A stretch of DNA of 64,000 bases from Caballeronia zhejiangensis (GCF_000698575.1 NZ_JFHD01000017.1:62001-126000); one strand, 5' to 3'; numbered from the stretch's first letter, positions 9,276-18,330 are shown. Made by a program: numbers and translations. The notes: generated from the letters alone by a model not told the origin.

Positions 9276-10196
9276 TTACTTGGCGGCGATGTCGTTCGAA
9301 GGCTTGATGCCGCCGCGTTCCTGCCATTCTTTCCGGGCGACGCGCGAACGCGCGAACGCCGCTTCGAGCGCCGCGCCGTCCGAGGCGTCGATCGCCGCGC
9401 GAAAACGCGCGAGCACCGCGGTGTAATCGTCGAGCTCGGCGAGCAGCGCGGCGCGGTTCGCGAGACAGATATCGCGCCACATTTCGGGACTCGACGCCGC
9501 GATGCGCGTGAAATCGCGAAAGCCGCCTGCGGCGAACGAGAATTTCAGATCGGCATCGGGCGTGTCGAGAATCTGATCGACGAGCGCGAACGAGAGCACG
9601 TGCGGCAAATGACTCACCGACGCGAACACGCGATCGTGCTGCGCCTCGCTCATCTGACGCACGCACGCGCCGCTCGCGCGCCACATCGACGCGATGCGTT
9701 CGACGCCATCCGCCGCATTTTCCGGCAGCGGACACAGCACGACATTGCGATCGACGTACAGATCGGGCAATGCCGCATCGACGCCGCTCGACTCGCGCCC
9801 GGCGATCGGATGTCCCGGCACGAACTGCGCGACGCGCGCACCGAGCGCGCGCTTCGCCGCCGCGAAGACATCGGTTTTCGTGCTGCCGGCGTCGGTGACG
9901 ATGGTTCGCGCGTCGAGAAACGGCGCGATGCGCACGAGCAGCGGCTCGGTCTGCGCGACGGGCGCGGCGAGCAATACCACGTCGGCGCCTTCGAGCGCCT
10001 TGGCGAGCGCGGCGTCGTCGTTGAGCGCGGCGGCTTCGTCGATCACGCCGAGTTCGATGGCGCGCTCGACCGACGCACGCGACCGACCCACGCCGACGAC
10101 GCGACCTTCGAGCCCCGCGCGCTCACGCAACGCGCGCGCGAGCGATCCGCCGATCAGGCCGACGCCGAAGATAACCAGTTTATTGAAAGAGAACAT
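9276..10196 (-). CDS. tyrA: Prephenate dehydrogenase (TyrA family)
   Basis: This is the NAD(P)-dependent oxidative decarboxylation that leads to tyrosine. The N-terminus FNKLVIFGVGLIGGSLARAL is the nucleotide-binding fold, and the HPIAGRESSGVD block near residue 130 is the prephenate-binding signature. The 306 residues contain no fused chorismate mutase, and no ACT domain is recognisable. It starts 34 bp after pheA. In several Burkholderiales I know of, a hisC-type aminotransferase lies between pheA and tyrA. Here there is no room for one. Confidence 0.93.
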   Translation of the reverse strand: MFSFNKLVIFGVGLIGGSLARALRERAGLEGRVVGVGRSRASVERAIELGVIDEAAALNDDAALAKALEGADVVLLAAPVAQTEPLLVRIAPFLDARTIVTDAGSTKTDVFAAAKRALGARVAQFVPGHPIAGRESSGVDAALPDLYVDRNVVLCPLPENAADGVERIASMWRASGACVRQMSEAQHDRVFASVSHLPHVLSFALVDQILDTPDADLKFSFAAGGFRDFTRIAASSPEMWRDICLANRAALLAELDDYTAVLARFRAAIDASDGAALEAAFARSRVARKEWQERGGIKPSNDIAAK

Positions 10197-10230
10197 CGAT
10201 GCAGCCTGAAGCTGAAAACGAAGCGGCCGC

Positions 10231-11313
10231 TCAACGCGCCCGCGGATACGAACCGAGAATCTTCAGGAACGCGGACTTGCGCCCGAGTTCGTCGAGCGCG
10301 GCCGCAACCGCGGCATCGTCGCGATGGCCTTCGATGTCGATATAAAAGTAGTACTCCCACGCGCCCGAACGCGCGGGACGCGACTCGAAGCGCGTCATCG
10401 AAACGCCGTGTTTCGCGAGCGGCTCGAGCAGCTTGAAGACCGCGCCGGATTCGTTCTTCACCGTGACGATGAGCGACGTCTGATCGTGGCCGCTCGAATC
10501 CGTCGGCTGCTTGCCGACGATCACGAATCGCGTGCGATTGTGCGGATCGTCCTGAATCATCGAGAACACGACGCCGAGGCCGTAATGCGTCGCGGCGCGA
10601 TCGCCCGCGATGGCCGCGACCGTCGGATCTTCGACCGCCATGCGCGCGGCTTCCGCGTTGCTCGACACCGCTTGCCGTTCCAAATGCGGCGCGTTCGCGG
10701 ACAGCCAGCGCTGGCACTGCGCGAGCGCCTGCGGATGCGCGCATACGCGCTTCACGCCGTCGAGCGTGCCGGACGCGGTCAGCAGATTGTGATGGATCGG
10801 CAACGCGAGTTCGCCGCCGATCAAGAGCGACGTCTGCAGCAGCAGATCCAGCGTGCGCGACACCGCGCCTTCCGCCGAATTCTCGACCGGCACGACGCCG
10901 TACTGCGCCGCGCCCGCCTCGACGGCGCGGAACACTTCGTCGATCGACGGGCACGGCACGCCCTGAATCGAATGCCCGAAGTATTCGAACATCGCCTGTT
11001 CGCTATAGGTGCCGACCGGGCCGAGGAACGCAGCGCTGATCGTCTGTTCGAGCGCGCGGCTCGCGGCCATGATCTCGCGCCAGATCGACGCGATGTGCTC
11101 GTCGGCGAGCGGCCCGTCGCTCATTTCCTGCAGGCGCGCGATGACCTGCATCTCGCGCTCCGGACGAAACACGGGCGCATTGAAATGCTTCTTCACTTCG
11201 CCGACTTCGAGCGCGACGGAAGCGCGCTGATTCAGCAGCGCGATGAGTTGCGCGTCGAGCGCATCGATGCGCTCACGCAGCGGTTTGAGTCTTGTATTGA
11301 GATCGTCGTCCAT
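10231..11313 (-). CDS. pheA: Bifunctional chorismate mutase / prephenate dehydratase (P-protein)
   Basis: This enzyme carries out the two committed steps to phenylpyruvate. Residues 1 to about 90 are an AroQ-type chorismate mutase (LKPLRERIDALDAQLIALLNQR). The dehydratase domain follows (FLGPVGTYSEQAM, and VVPVENSAEGAVSRTLDLL with the conserved Thr). The C-terminus is a regulatory ACT domain containing the ESRPARS motif that binds phenylalanine, so feedback inhibition is expected. The 360-residue start MDDDLNTRLKPLRERI is the family start; the much longer open frame upstream is the shadow of serC. Confidence 0.95.
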   Translation of the reverse strand: MDDDLNTRLKPLRERIDALDAQLIALLNQRASVALEVGEVKKHFNAPVFRPEREMQVIARLQEMSDGPLADEHIASIWREIMAASRALEQTISAAFLGPVGTYSEQAMFEYFGHSIQGVPCPSIDEVFRAVEAGAAQYGVVPVENSAEGAVSRTLDLLLQTSLLIGGELALPIHHNLLTASGTLDGVKRVCAHPQALAQCQRWLSANAPHLERQAVSSNAEAARMAVEDPTVAAIAGDRAATHYGLGVVFSMIQDDPHNRTRFVIVGKQPTDSSGHDQTSLIVTVKNESGAVFKLLEPLAKHGVSMTRFESRPARSGAWEYYFYIDIEGHRDDAAVAAALDELGRKSAFLKILGSYPRAR

Positions 11314-11339
11314 GCGGTGCTTGATGTTTGAAGCCAGGT

Positions 11340-12422
11340 TTAAGCGCTTTCGCGCTCGAATTCCTTCATGTAATCGACGAGCGCTTTCACGCCCTCGATC
11401 GGCACCGCGTTGTAGATCGATGCCCGCATGCCGCCGACGGACTTGTGGCCCTTCAGTTGCAACAGCCCGCGCGCCTTCGCGCCGGCCAGGAAATCGGTGT
11501 TGCGCGATTCGTCGGCGAGGAAGAACGGCACGTTCATGCGCGAACGGTTCGGGCGCTCGACCTTGTTGACGTAGAAATCGCTCGAATCGATGGTGTCGTA
11601 CAGCAGCTTCGCCTTTTCGACGTTGCGCGCTTCGATCGCCGTGAGGCCGCCCTGCTTCTTCAGCCACTTGAACACGAGACCGGCGATGTAGATCGCATAC
11701 GTGGGCGGCGTGTTGTACATCGAGTTGTTCTCGGCGACGGTCTTCCACTCGAACGCCGAAGGACAGATGGATAGCGCGCGGTCGAGCAGGTCTTCGCGCA
11801 CGATCACGACGGTCACGCCCGCCATGCCGATGTTCTTCTGCGCGCCGCCGAAGAGCACGCCGAACTTCGCGATGTCCATCGGGCGCGAGAGGATGTGCGA
11901 GGACGCGTCGGCGACGAGCGGGATGTCGCCCAGATCGGGAATCTCGAAGGCTTCGACGCCGTCGATGGTTTCGTTGCTGCACAGATGCACGTAGGCCGGA
12001 TCGTCCGACAGCTTCCATTCGCTGAAAGCCGGCACGCGCGTGAAGCCTTCTTCGGTCTTGCCGCTCGCCGCGAGATGCGGCGTGCCGTACTTCTGCGCTT
12101 CCTTGAACGACTTCGTCGACCATGAACCGGTGACGACGAAGTCGGCGGTTTGCCGCTTGCCGAGCAGATTCATCGGCACGATGGCGTTTTCGCCGATGCC
12201 GCCGCCCTGCAGAAACAGAATGCGATGCGACGCCGGCACGTCCAACAGTTCACGCAGATCGGTGAGCGCGGCCTCGTGGATCGACATGAACTCCGCGCCG
12301 CGGTGACTCATTTCCATCACGCTCATGCCGCTGCCTTGCCAGTCGAGCATTTCATCGGCTGCCTGCTTCAGGACTTCTTCTGGCATGGCGGCTGGGCCGG
12401 CGGAGAAATTGAACACGCGCAT
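11340..12422 (-). CDS. serC: Phosphoserine aminotransferase
   Basis: This PLP enzyme converts 3-phosphohydroxypyruvate to phosphoserine and also serves pyridoxal synthesis. The N-terminus MRVFNFSAGPAAMPEEVL is the SerC signature. The segment FGVLFGGAQKNIGMAGVTVV contains the PLP lysine (AQKN). The length of 360 residues is standard. An upstream in-frame ATG exists, but it would add 39 residues with no family match. It is the first gene of the serC-pheA-tyrA-aroA operon and is separated from the preceding gene by a strong hairpin terminator. Confidence 0.96.
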   Translation of the reverse strand: MRVFNFSAGPAAMPEEVLKQAADEMLDWQGSGMSVMEMSHRGAEFMSIHEAALTDLRELLDVPASHRILFLQGGGIGENAIVPMNLLGKRQTADFVVTGSWSTKSFKEAQKYGTPHLAASGKTEEGFTRVPAFSEWKLSDDPAYVHLCSNETIDGVEAFEIPDLGDIPLVADASSHILSRPMDIAKFGVLFGGAQKNIGMAGVTVVIVREDLLDRALSICPSAFEWKTVAENNSMYNTPPTYAIYIAGLVFKWLKKQGGLTAIEARNVEKAKLLYDTIDSSDFYVNKVERPNRSRMNVPFFLADESRNTDFLAGAKARGLLQLKGHKSVGGMRASIYNAVPIEGVKALVDYMKEFERESA

Positions 12423-12507
12423 CTGGAGGTCCCGGAAATCCGATTCGGCAGGCGCGAATTGCGCGGCAAATGCAGCGAAGACCGCGCAATCACCGTTTTC
12501 GCGCCCG

Positions 12508-12548
12508 AAAAAGAAATGGCTGCTTGCGCTCGCGCGCAAACAGCCATT
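12508..12548 (-). terminator. Strong intrinsic terminator between the DUF2059 gene and serC
   Basis: This is an inverted repeat with 15-bp arms (one mismatch) and a TCGC loop, 12515-12548. On the minus strand it runs directly into a T-rich tract (TTTCTTTTT). It lies about 80 bp after the DUF2059 stop and about 90 bp before serC. It therefore ends the upstream transcript, or could act as an attenuator in a long serC leader. Confidence 0.8.
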
Positions 12549-12629
12549 ATCGCACTGTCCTGAAAACCCGCCAATGCACGGGGCGGTGAGCCCCGCCGGC
12601 GGATTCCCGTCAGGCCGACGTCATCGAGC

Positions 12630-13244
12630 TTACTTGGCGCTCGGCTTGACGCTCGCCACTTCCTGATCGGCTTGCGTGCGCGTTGCCTTGATGGCTTGCG
12701 GCATGTACTTCTGCATCAGGCCATTCACGACGTCGCGGCCAACCTGGTCCTGAACCTGGATGAACTTGCGGCCAGTCGTGCTCTTGTAGAAGTTGGTCAG
12801 ATCCTTGATCTCGTCCGTCGAGTAGTACTTCGCGTATGCGTCGTACTGAGCTTGCATCGCGTCCTTGCGGAAGGCGTCGGTGGCGAAAACCTGGCCGGCG
12901 GAGTCGACCAGCTTCGGCACTGCGTTCTTCTGCAGCGTCGGAACGGCGGCTTGCTTCTGCTTGTCGTTCATCGTCTTGTTCTCGGACAGCGCGTCCGAGA
13001 GGATCGCCGGCACGAGTTGCTTCGATTGCATCTGCGCGCTGTTACCGATCGCACCGACCAGCTTCTGCGCGTCGATCGCGTCGAGCAGGTCCTTGATCGC
13101 GGCTTGCTTGGCCGGATCAACCGGTGCTGCTGCGGCTGCCGGTGCGGCCGTTTGCGCGGGCGCCTGATTCTGAAGCGACTGAGCCATCGCGAAGGTCGGC
13201 ACGAAAGCGGCCAGCAACATCCACTGCTTGAAACGTCCTTGCAT
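12630..13244 (-). CDS. Secreted DUF2059 family protein
   Basis: This 204-residue exported protein has a Sec signal (FKQWMLLAAFVPTFAMAQ, likely cut after AMA). An Ala/Pro-rich linker (about residues 25-42) follows, then a helical DUF2059 domain with the recognisable FYKSTTGRKFIQVQ stretch. The family function is unknown. It starts after AGGGAG, 7 bp before the ATG, and probably has its own promoter, because gyrA ends 150 bp upstream. The gyrA-DUF2059-serC order recurs in Burkholderia-type genomes. Confidence 0.85.
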   Translation of the reverse strand: MQGRFKQWMLLAAFVPTFAMAQSLQNQAPAQTAAPAAAAAPVDPAKQAAIKDLLDAIDAQKLVGAIGNSAQMQSKQLVPAILSDALSENKTMNDKQKQAAVPTLQKNAVPKLVDSAGQVFATDAFRKDAMQAQYDAYAKYYSTDEIKDLTNFYKSTTGRKFIQVQDQVGRDVVNGLMQKYMPQAIKATRTQADQEVASVKPSAK

Positions 13245-13394
13245 TATTACTCCCTGTAAAAAATATCCAGTTCAGCACTGGCGACGAGCGTTGCCTGTCG
13301 TTTCGACGCCGGCAACCCGCTCATGTCACGTCGCGCAGCTTAACCAATCCGAGCTTTCAAAAGCGATAACGAGAGCGTTGAGACACAAAAAATA

Positions 13395-16040
13395 TCAGGC
13401 GTTTTCTTCGCCTTCACCATTTTCCGCGTCACCCGGTTTCGCTGCAGAATCTTCCGAACCGGCGTCTGCCTCGAGTTCGGCCTCGGCTTCCGCTTCGGCG
13501 ATATGCTGCAGTCCCGACAACTTCGTTCCCTCGTCAAGGCTGATGAGTGTAACACCTTGAGTTGCACGGCCCATTTCGCGGATTTCCGAAACTCGCGTGC
13601 GAATAAGCACGCCCGCGGTCGTGATCAGCATGATCTCGCTCTCCGGCTCGACGAGCGTCGCCGCGACGACGCGGCCGTTACGCTCCGACGTCTGGATCGC
13701 GATCATACCCTTCGTGCCGCGGCCATGACGCGTGTACTCGTTGATCGGGGTGCGCTTGCCATAGCCGTTCTCGGTCGCCGTCAGCACCGACTGATTCTCG
13801 CCGCCCGCAACGAGCATCGCGATGACCTGCTGCCCGTCTTCGAGCTGCATGCCGCGCACGCCGCGCGCCTCGCGGCCCATCGCGCGCACGTCGTTCTCGT
13901 CGAAGCGCACGGCCTTGCCCGCGTCGGAGAACAGCATGACGTCGTGCTGGCCGTCGGTGATGGCGGCGCCGATGAGGTAATCGCCCTCGTCGAGACCCAC
14001 CGCGATGATGCCCTTCTTCATCGGACGGCTGAACGCTTCGAGCGGCGTCTTCTTGACCGTGCCGAGCGCGGTCGTCATGAACACGTACTTGTCGACCGAG
14101 AATTCCTTGACCGGCAGGACGACGTTGATCTTCTCGCCATCCTGCAGCGGGAACATGTTGACGATCGGACGGCCGCGCGAGTTGCGCGAGCCCTGCGGCA
14201 CTTCATAGACCTTGATCCAGTACACGCGGCCGCGATTCGAGAAGCACAACATGTGATCGTGCGTGTTCGCGATGAAGAGCGTGTCGATCCAGTCGTCTTC
14301 CTTCATCTGCGTCGCCTGCTTGCCGCGACCGCCGCGCTTCTGCGCGCGATATTCGGAAAGCGGCTGCGACTTCACATAACCGGAATGCGACATGGTGACG
14401 ACCATGTCCGTCGGCGTGATGAGGTCTTCGGTGTTGAGCTCGGTCGCGTTCATCTCGATACGCGAACGGCGGTCGTCGCCGAACTCGGCGCGAATCTGGC
14501 CCAGCTCCTCGACGATGATCTGGCGAATCCGCTCCGGCCGCGCGAGGATGTCGAGCAGGTCGGCGATCTGCGCCATCACTTCGCGATACTCGCCGACGAT
14601 CTTGTCCTGCTCCAGACCCGTCAGGCGCTGCAGACGCATCTGCAGAATTTCCTGCGCCTGAACGTCCGACAATTTATACAGACCGTCTTCCTGCAGGCCG
14701 TATGCCGGATTCAGCCCTTCCGGACGATACGCCGCGCGGCCGCCCGAAGCCTCGGTCTCGGTACGCGTGAGCATTTCGCGCACGAGCGACGAATCCCACG
14801 GACGCGCCATCAGTTCCTGCTTCGCGATAGGCGGCGTCGGCGCGGCCTTGATGATCGCGATGAATTCGTCGATGTTAGCGAGCGCGACAGCGAGACCTTC
14901 GAGCACGTGCCCGCGATCGCGGGCCTTGCGCAGTTCGTATACAGTGCGCCGCGTCAGCACTTCCCGTCGATGCGACAGGAAGCACTCGAGCATCTCCTTC
15001 AGGTTCAGGAGCTTCGGCTGGCCGTCGACGAGCGCGACCAGGTTCATGCCGAACGTGTCCTGCAGCTGAGTCTGCTTGTACAGGTTGTTCAGAATGACTT
15101 CCGGCACTTCCCCGCGCTTCAGCTCGATCACGACGCGCATGCCCGACTTGTCGGATTCGTCGCGAATATCGGAAATGCCTTCCAGCTTCTTCTCGTTGAC
15201 GAGTTCGGCGATGCGCTCGAGCAGCGTGCGCTTGTTCACCTGATACGGAATTTCGTCGACGATGATGGCCATGCGCTGGCCGCGGTCGATCTCTTCGAAG
15301 TGCGTGGCCGCGCGCATCACGACGCGCCCGCGCCCCGTGCGATAACCGTCGCGCACGCCCGCCACGCCGTAGATGATGCCGGCGGTCGGGAAGTCCGGCG
15401 CCGGCACGATCTCGATGAGTTCGTCGACGGTGGCCTCGGGCGTATTCAGCAGATGCAGGCAGGCGTCGACGATTTCGCGCAGGTTGTGCGGCGGAATATT
15501 GGTCGCCATGCCGACCGCGATGCCGGCCGAGCCATTGATCAGCAGATTGGGAATGCGCGCCGGCAGAACGAGCGGCTCGTTTTCGCTGCCGTCGTAGTTC
15601 GGCCCGAAGTCGACCGTTTCCTTGTCGATGTCGGCCAGAAGCTCGTGGCCGATCTTCGCCATGCGGATTTCGGTGTAACGCATCGCCGCGGCGTTGTCGC
15701 CGTCGACCGAACCGAAGTTGCCCTGGCCATCGACCAGCATGTAGCGCAGCGAGAACGGCTGCGCCATCCGAACGATCGTCTCGTAGACGGACGCGTCGCC
15801 GTGAGGATGGTACTTACCGATGACGTCACCGACGATACGCGCCGACTTCTTGTACGCGCGATTCCAGTCGTTGTTCAGCTCGTGCATCGAGTAGAGCGCC
15901 CGACGATGCACCGGCTTCAAGCCATCGCGTACATCGGGAAGCGCCCGCCCGACGATCACGCTCATCGCGTAATCGAGATACGAGCGGCGCATTTCCTCCT
16001 CGAGGGAGATTGGCAGAGTCTCTTTGGCGAATTGATCCAT
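13395..16040 (-). CDS. gyrA: DNA gyrase subunit A
   Basis: GyrA is the DNA breakage-reunion subunit of type IIA topoisomerase. The catalytic Tyr122 lies in AAMRYTE, with the same number as in E. coli. The quinolone-resistance region reads GDASVYETIVRMAQ, so position 83 is Ala, 84 is Ser and 87 is Glu; E. coli has Ser83, Ala84 and Asp87. The C-terminal domain shows the repeated beta-pinwheel blades, and the tail is very acidic (EAEAEAELEADAGSEDS). The product is 881 residues. A 0.7-kb non-coding spacer separates it from divergent ompA. Confidence 0.97.
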   Translation of the reverse strand: MDQFAKETLPISLEEEMRRSYLDYAMSVIVGRALPDVRDGLKPVHRRALYSMHELNNDWNRAYKKSARIVGDVIGKYHPHGDASVYETIVRMAQPFSLRYMLVDGQGNFGSVDGDNAAAMRYTEIRMAKIGHELLADIDKETVDFGPNYDGSENEPLVLPARIPNLLINGSAGIAVGMATNIPPHNLREIVDACLHLLNTPEATVDELIEIVPAPDFPTAGIIYGVAGVRDGYRTGRGRVVMRAATHFEEIDRGQRMAIIVDEIPYQVNKRTLLERIAELVNEKKLEGISDIRDESDKSGMRVVIELKRGEVPEVILNNLYKQTQLQDTFGMNLVALVDGQPKLLNLKEMLECFLSHRREVLTRRTVYELRKARDRGHVLEGLAVALANIDEFIAIIKAAPTPPIAKQELMARPWDSSLVREMLTRTETEASGGRAAYRPEGLNPAYGLQEDGLYKLSDVQAQEILQMRLQRLTGLEQDKIVGEYREVMAQIADLLDILARPERIRQIIVEELGQIRAEFGDDRRSRIEMNATELNTEDLITPTDMVVTMSHSGYVKSQPLSEYRAQKRGGRGKQATQMKEDDWIDTLFIANTHDHMLCFSNRGRVYWIKVYEVPQGSRNSRGRPIVNMFPLQDGEKINVVLPVKEFSVDKYVFMTTALGTVKKTPLEAFSRPMKKGIIAVGLDEGDYLIGAAITDGQHDVMLFSDAGKAVRFDENDVRAMGREARGVRGMQLEDGQQVIAMLVAGGENQSVLTATENGYGKRTPINEYTRHGRGTKGMIAIQTSERNGRVVAATLVEPESEIMLITTAGVLIRTRVSEIREMGRATQGVTLISLDEGTKLSGLQHIAEAEAEAELEADAGSEDSAAKPGDAENGEGEENA

Positions 16041-16772
16041 TATCCGTGTCTTGAACTATGCAGCGGCGACACGGCAGCGCGCGACGATTTCGCGAAACTC
16101 GCCCGTCAGCCGCACGACATGAGGCTGCCGCGGGGCGTAGCCGGCGTACGCTGCGCGCCCCATATGCGGCGCACGCCTCTGAGCGCTGCGTACGGTGCAT
16201 ATGCTGCGCATGTCATATTTATGCGTGCGAACGCAGCGCATCAGGAGATTCTACCATGCGCGACATTAGCGCCCTGACGACTGCTGTATACATACAGTGT
16301 GTTGCGCCCGTCCAGCCAGAATGTGCACGCCGAGTTCGCATTGCGCAACGTCGTACCAATTACTTACAAAAACCGGGGAACGATTTCCGTCCTTTCGTCA
16401 CTTCGGCGGGCTATCATGCCGCCTCGTCTTTTTGCTGATCGATAAAGTACCCGCGATAAAAACACGCAGGAAATGGCATTCAGGCACGCAATATGCGCGG
16501 ATTTCGCGCCTTCTTCGGGCCTGACCGTCTCCTGTCCCCTTCTTGTTGCGCATGCACCACATAAGGTTGCGGGCGCGCAGCGTGCGGGGATATTTTTATC
16601 GTTGCAAGGGAACGATATGGCAAAATGCCAACGCACAAACTTAGACACTGCTCGAAGTCTATACAGCGCGTTTTGTTCCGTAGGGAATGTTATACTTCGA
16701 GCAATGTATGACTTGTCTTCGTCTACAGGCTCGCAGTAAACCTGCGGTAATCTCAATTTCGAGAGGAGAAAT
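16041..16772. other. Divergent gyrA/ompA spacer, no gene seen
   Basis: These 732 bp hold the leaders and promoters of gyrA (minus) and ompA (plus). The gyrA-proximal part (about 16145-16212) contains imperfect direct copies of CATATGC(G/T)GCGCA(C/T)G at 16161 and 16198, with a looser one at 16145. A 14-bp palindrome-like CTGTATACATACAG lies at 16284-16297. The ompA side is clearly more AT-rich than the surrounding genes. I see no convincing ORF; the short open frames here lack RBS and family features. Confidence 0.6.
16689..16696 (+). promoter_or_regulatory. Likely extended -10 promoter of ompA
   Basis: The sequence is TG-T-TATACT, an extended -10 element with a five-of-six match to TATAAT. 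It would start transcription near 16703 and give a leader of about 70 nt before the strong GAGAGGAGA ribosome site at 16761-16769. No good -35 is visible, as expected for an extended -10 promoter. Confidence 0.55.
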
Positions 16773-17435
16773 ATGAATAAACTTTCAAAGCTCGCGTTCA
16801 TTGCAGCTACCGCAGTTATGGCTGCATCGGCCTCGGCACAGTCGGTGCCGGCCTCGCGACAAGCCGTGAATGACAACTGGGTGAACGGTACGGGCGAGTA
16901 TGTGTGGATGAACGGCACGAACGAACTGTGCTGGCGCGACGCATTCTGGACGCCGGCTACGGCAAACGCGAAGTGCGACGGCGCGCTGGTCGCGCAAGTT
17001 GCACCGCCGCCGACGCCGGTCGCTCCGCCGCCGCCTGCTATCACGACGCAAAAGATCACGTATCAAGCTGACGCCCTGTTCGACTTCGACAAGGCTGTTC
17101 TGAAGCCGGCTGGCAAGACGGCGCTTGACGACCTGGCATCGAAGATCGGCGCGCTGAACCTCGAAGTCGTGGTTGCAACGGGTTACACCGACCGCATCGG
17201 TTCGGACAAGTACAACGATCGTCTGTCGCTGCGCCGTGCGCAAGCTGTGAAGGCTTACCTGGTCAGCAAGGGCATCGAAGCCAACCGTATCTACACGGAA
17301 GGCAAGGGCAAGCGCGACCCGGTCACGAAGGGTAGCTGCCAACAGAAGAATCGCAAGCAACTCATCGCTTGCCTCGCACCGGATCGTCGCGTGGAAGTCG
17401 AAGTTGTCGGCACGACGCGTCAGCCGCAGCAGTAA
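16773..17435 (+). CDS. ompA: OmpA-family peptidoglycan-anchoring outer membrane protein
   Basis: A Sec signal peptide (residues 1-22, ending ASAQS) is followed by a short region with a Cys pair (ELCWRDAFW and NAKCDG) and a Pro-rich linker (APPPTPVAPPPP). A C-terminal OmpA-like domain carries GYTDRIGSDKYNDRLSLRRA, the peptidoglycan (DAP)-binding motif. At 220 residues there is no classical eight-stranded N-terminal barrel, so this is the short betaproteobacterial OmpA type. Its strong RBS, AT-rich promoter and codon choice suggest high expression. An intrinsic terminator closes it. Confidence 0.92.
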   Translation: MNKLSKLAFIAATAVMAASASAQSVPASRQAVNDNWVNGTGEYVWMNGTNELCWRDAFWTPATANAKCDGALVAQVAPPPTPVAPPPPAITTQKITYQADALFDFDKAVLKPAGKTALDDLASKIGALNLEVVVATGYTDRIGSDKYNDRLSLRRAQAVKAYLVSKGIEANRIYTEGKGKRDPVTKGSCQQKNRKQLIACLAPDRRVEVEVVGTTRQPQQ

Positions 17436-17460
17436 TAGCGAGCAGGATTGCCGCAGATCA

Positions 17461-17487
17461 AACCCCCGCCTCCGCGGGGGTTTTTTT
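17461..17487 (+). terminator. Intrinsic terminator of ompA
   Basis: The arms CCCCCGC and GCGGGGG form a short hairpin followed by seven T, 25 bp after the ompA stop. Confidence 0.92.
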
Positions 17488-17627
17488 ATGCCCGAAGCAT
17501 TTCGCGCATTCGTTTAATGGGCCGCCGATTCAGGTAGGCTTCGGCTATGGCGCGTTTTGCCCGCCCATTGCGTCGCCTATATACTCGGTCCTAATCGATT
17601 CACGACTCAAACAAGGCACTCCCGAAC

Positions 17628-18326
17628 ATGACCAACGTCGATCCCCACGAACTGCAGAAATTCAGCGAGCTCGCGCATCGCTGGTGGGACCCGAACGCCG
17701 AGTTCAAGCCGCTGCATGAACTGAACCCGGTTCGGCTCGACTGGATCGACGCACACGCGCATCTGATGAGCAAACGCGTTCTCGACATCGGCTGCGGCGG
17801 CGGCATTTTGTCCGAGTCGATGGCCACGCGCGGCGCGAACGTCAAAGGCATCGACTTGTCGTCGAGCGCGCTCGGCGTCGCGGATCTGCACAGTCTCGAA
17901 AGCGGCGTCGAGGTCGCGTACGAAGAAATCTCGGCGGAAGCGCTCGCCGCGCGCGAACCGGGCTCATACGACGTCGTCACCTGCATGGAGATGCTCGAGC
18001 ACGTTCCGAATCCCGCGGGCACCGTTGCCGCTTGCGCCGCGCTCGTGAAGCCGGGCGGCTGGGTATTCTTCTCCACGTTGAACCGGAACGCGAAGGCGTA
18101 TTTGTTCGCCGTCATCGGCGCGGAATACATCGCGCGCATGCTGCCGCGCGGCACGCACGATTACGCGCGCTTTATCAAACCGTCGGAGCTCGCCACGTTC
18201 GCGCGCGCCGCCTCGCTCTTGCCCGTCGATATCAAGGGCATCACGTATCGGCCGATCTCCAGGCACTTCGGCCTGTCGAACGACACGAGCATCAACTACA
18301 TGATGGCTTGCCGCCGCGAAGCCTGA
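17628..18326 (+). CDS. ubiG: Ubiquinone biosynthesis O-methyltransferase
   Basis: This SAM-dependent enzyme carries out both O-methylations of ubiquinone synthesis. The opening MTNVDPHELQKFSELAHRWWDP is highly typical of UbiG. VLDIGCGGGILSE near residue 50 is the SAM-binding motif I, and EMLEHVPNP is motif II. The length of 232 residues is normal. gph follows after only 4 bp, so ubiG-gph are translationally linked, as is common in beta- and gammaproteobacteria. Confidence 0.95.
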   Translation: MTNVDPHELQKFSELAHRWWDPNAEFKPLHELNPVRLDWIDAHAHLMSKRVLDIGCGGGILSESMATRGANVKGIDLSSSALGVADLHSLESGVEVAYEEISAEALAAREPGSYDVVTCMEMLEHVPNPAGTVAACAALVKPGGWVFFSTLNRNAKAYLFAVIGAEYIARMLPRGTHDYARFIKPSELATFARAASLLPVDIKGITYRPISRHFGLSNDTSINYMMACRREA

Positions 18327-18330
18327 CGCC

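Noticed and set aside
13503..16277. Very long open frame (over 900 codons) on the plus strand, opposite gyrA
   Set aside because: It is a shadow of the GC-rich gyrA gene: composition is Arg/His/Asp-rich, there is no RBS and no family feature. The same applies to long frames opposite rpsA (5576-7144), fdsA (23352-26360) and ureC (59085-61025).
16284..16297. CTGTATACATACAG, resembling a LexA (SOS) box
   Set aside because: The CTG and CAG are 8 bp apart and LexA sites need 10. No SOS gene is adjacent. Kept only as a palindrome in the spacer description.
16473..16739. 88-codon open frame in the gyrA/ompA spacer
   Set aside because: No ribosome site, no domain or signal, and the ompA -10 element lies inside it. 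It is more likely leader and promoter DNA.
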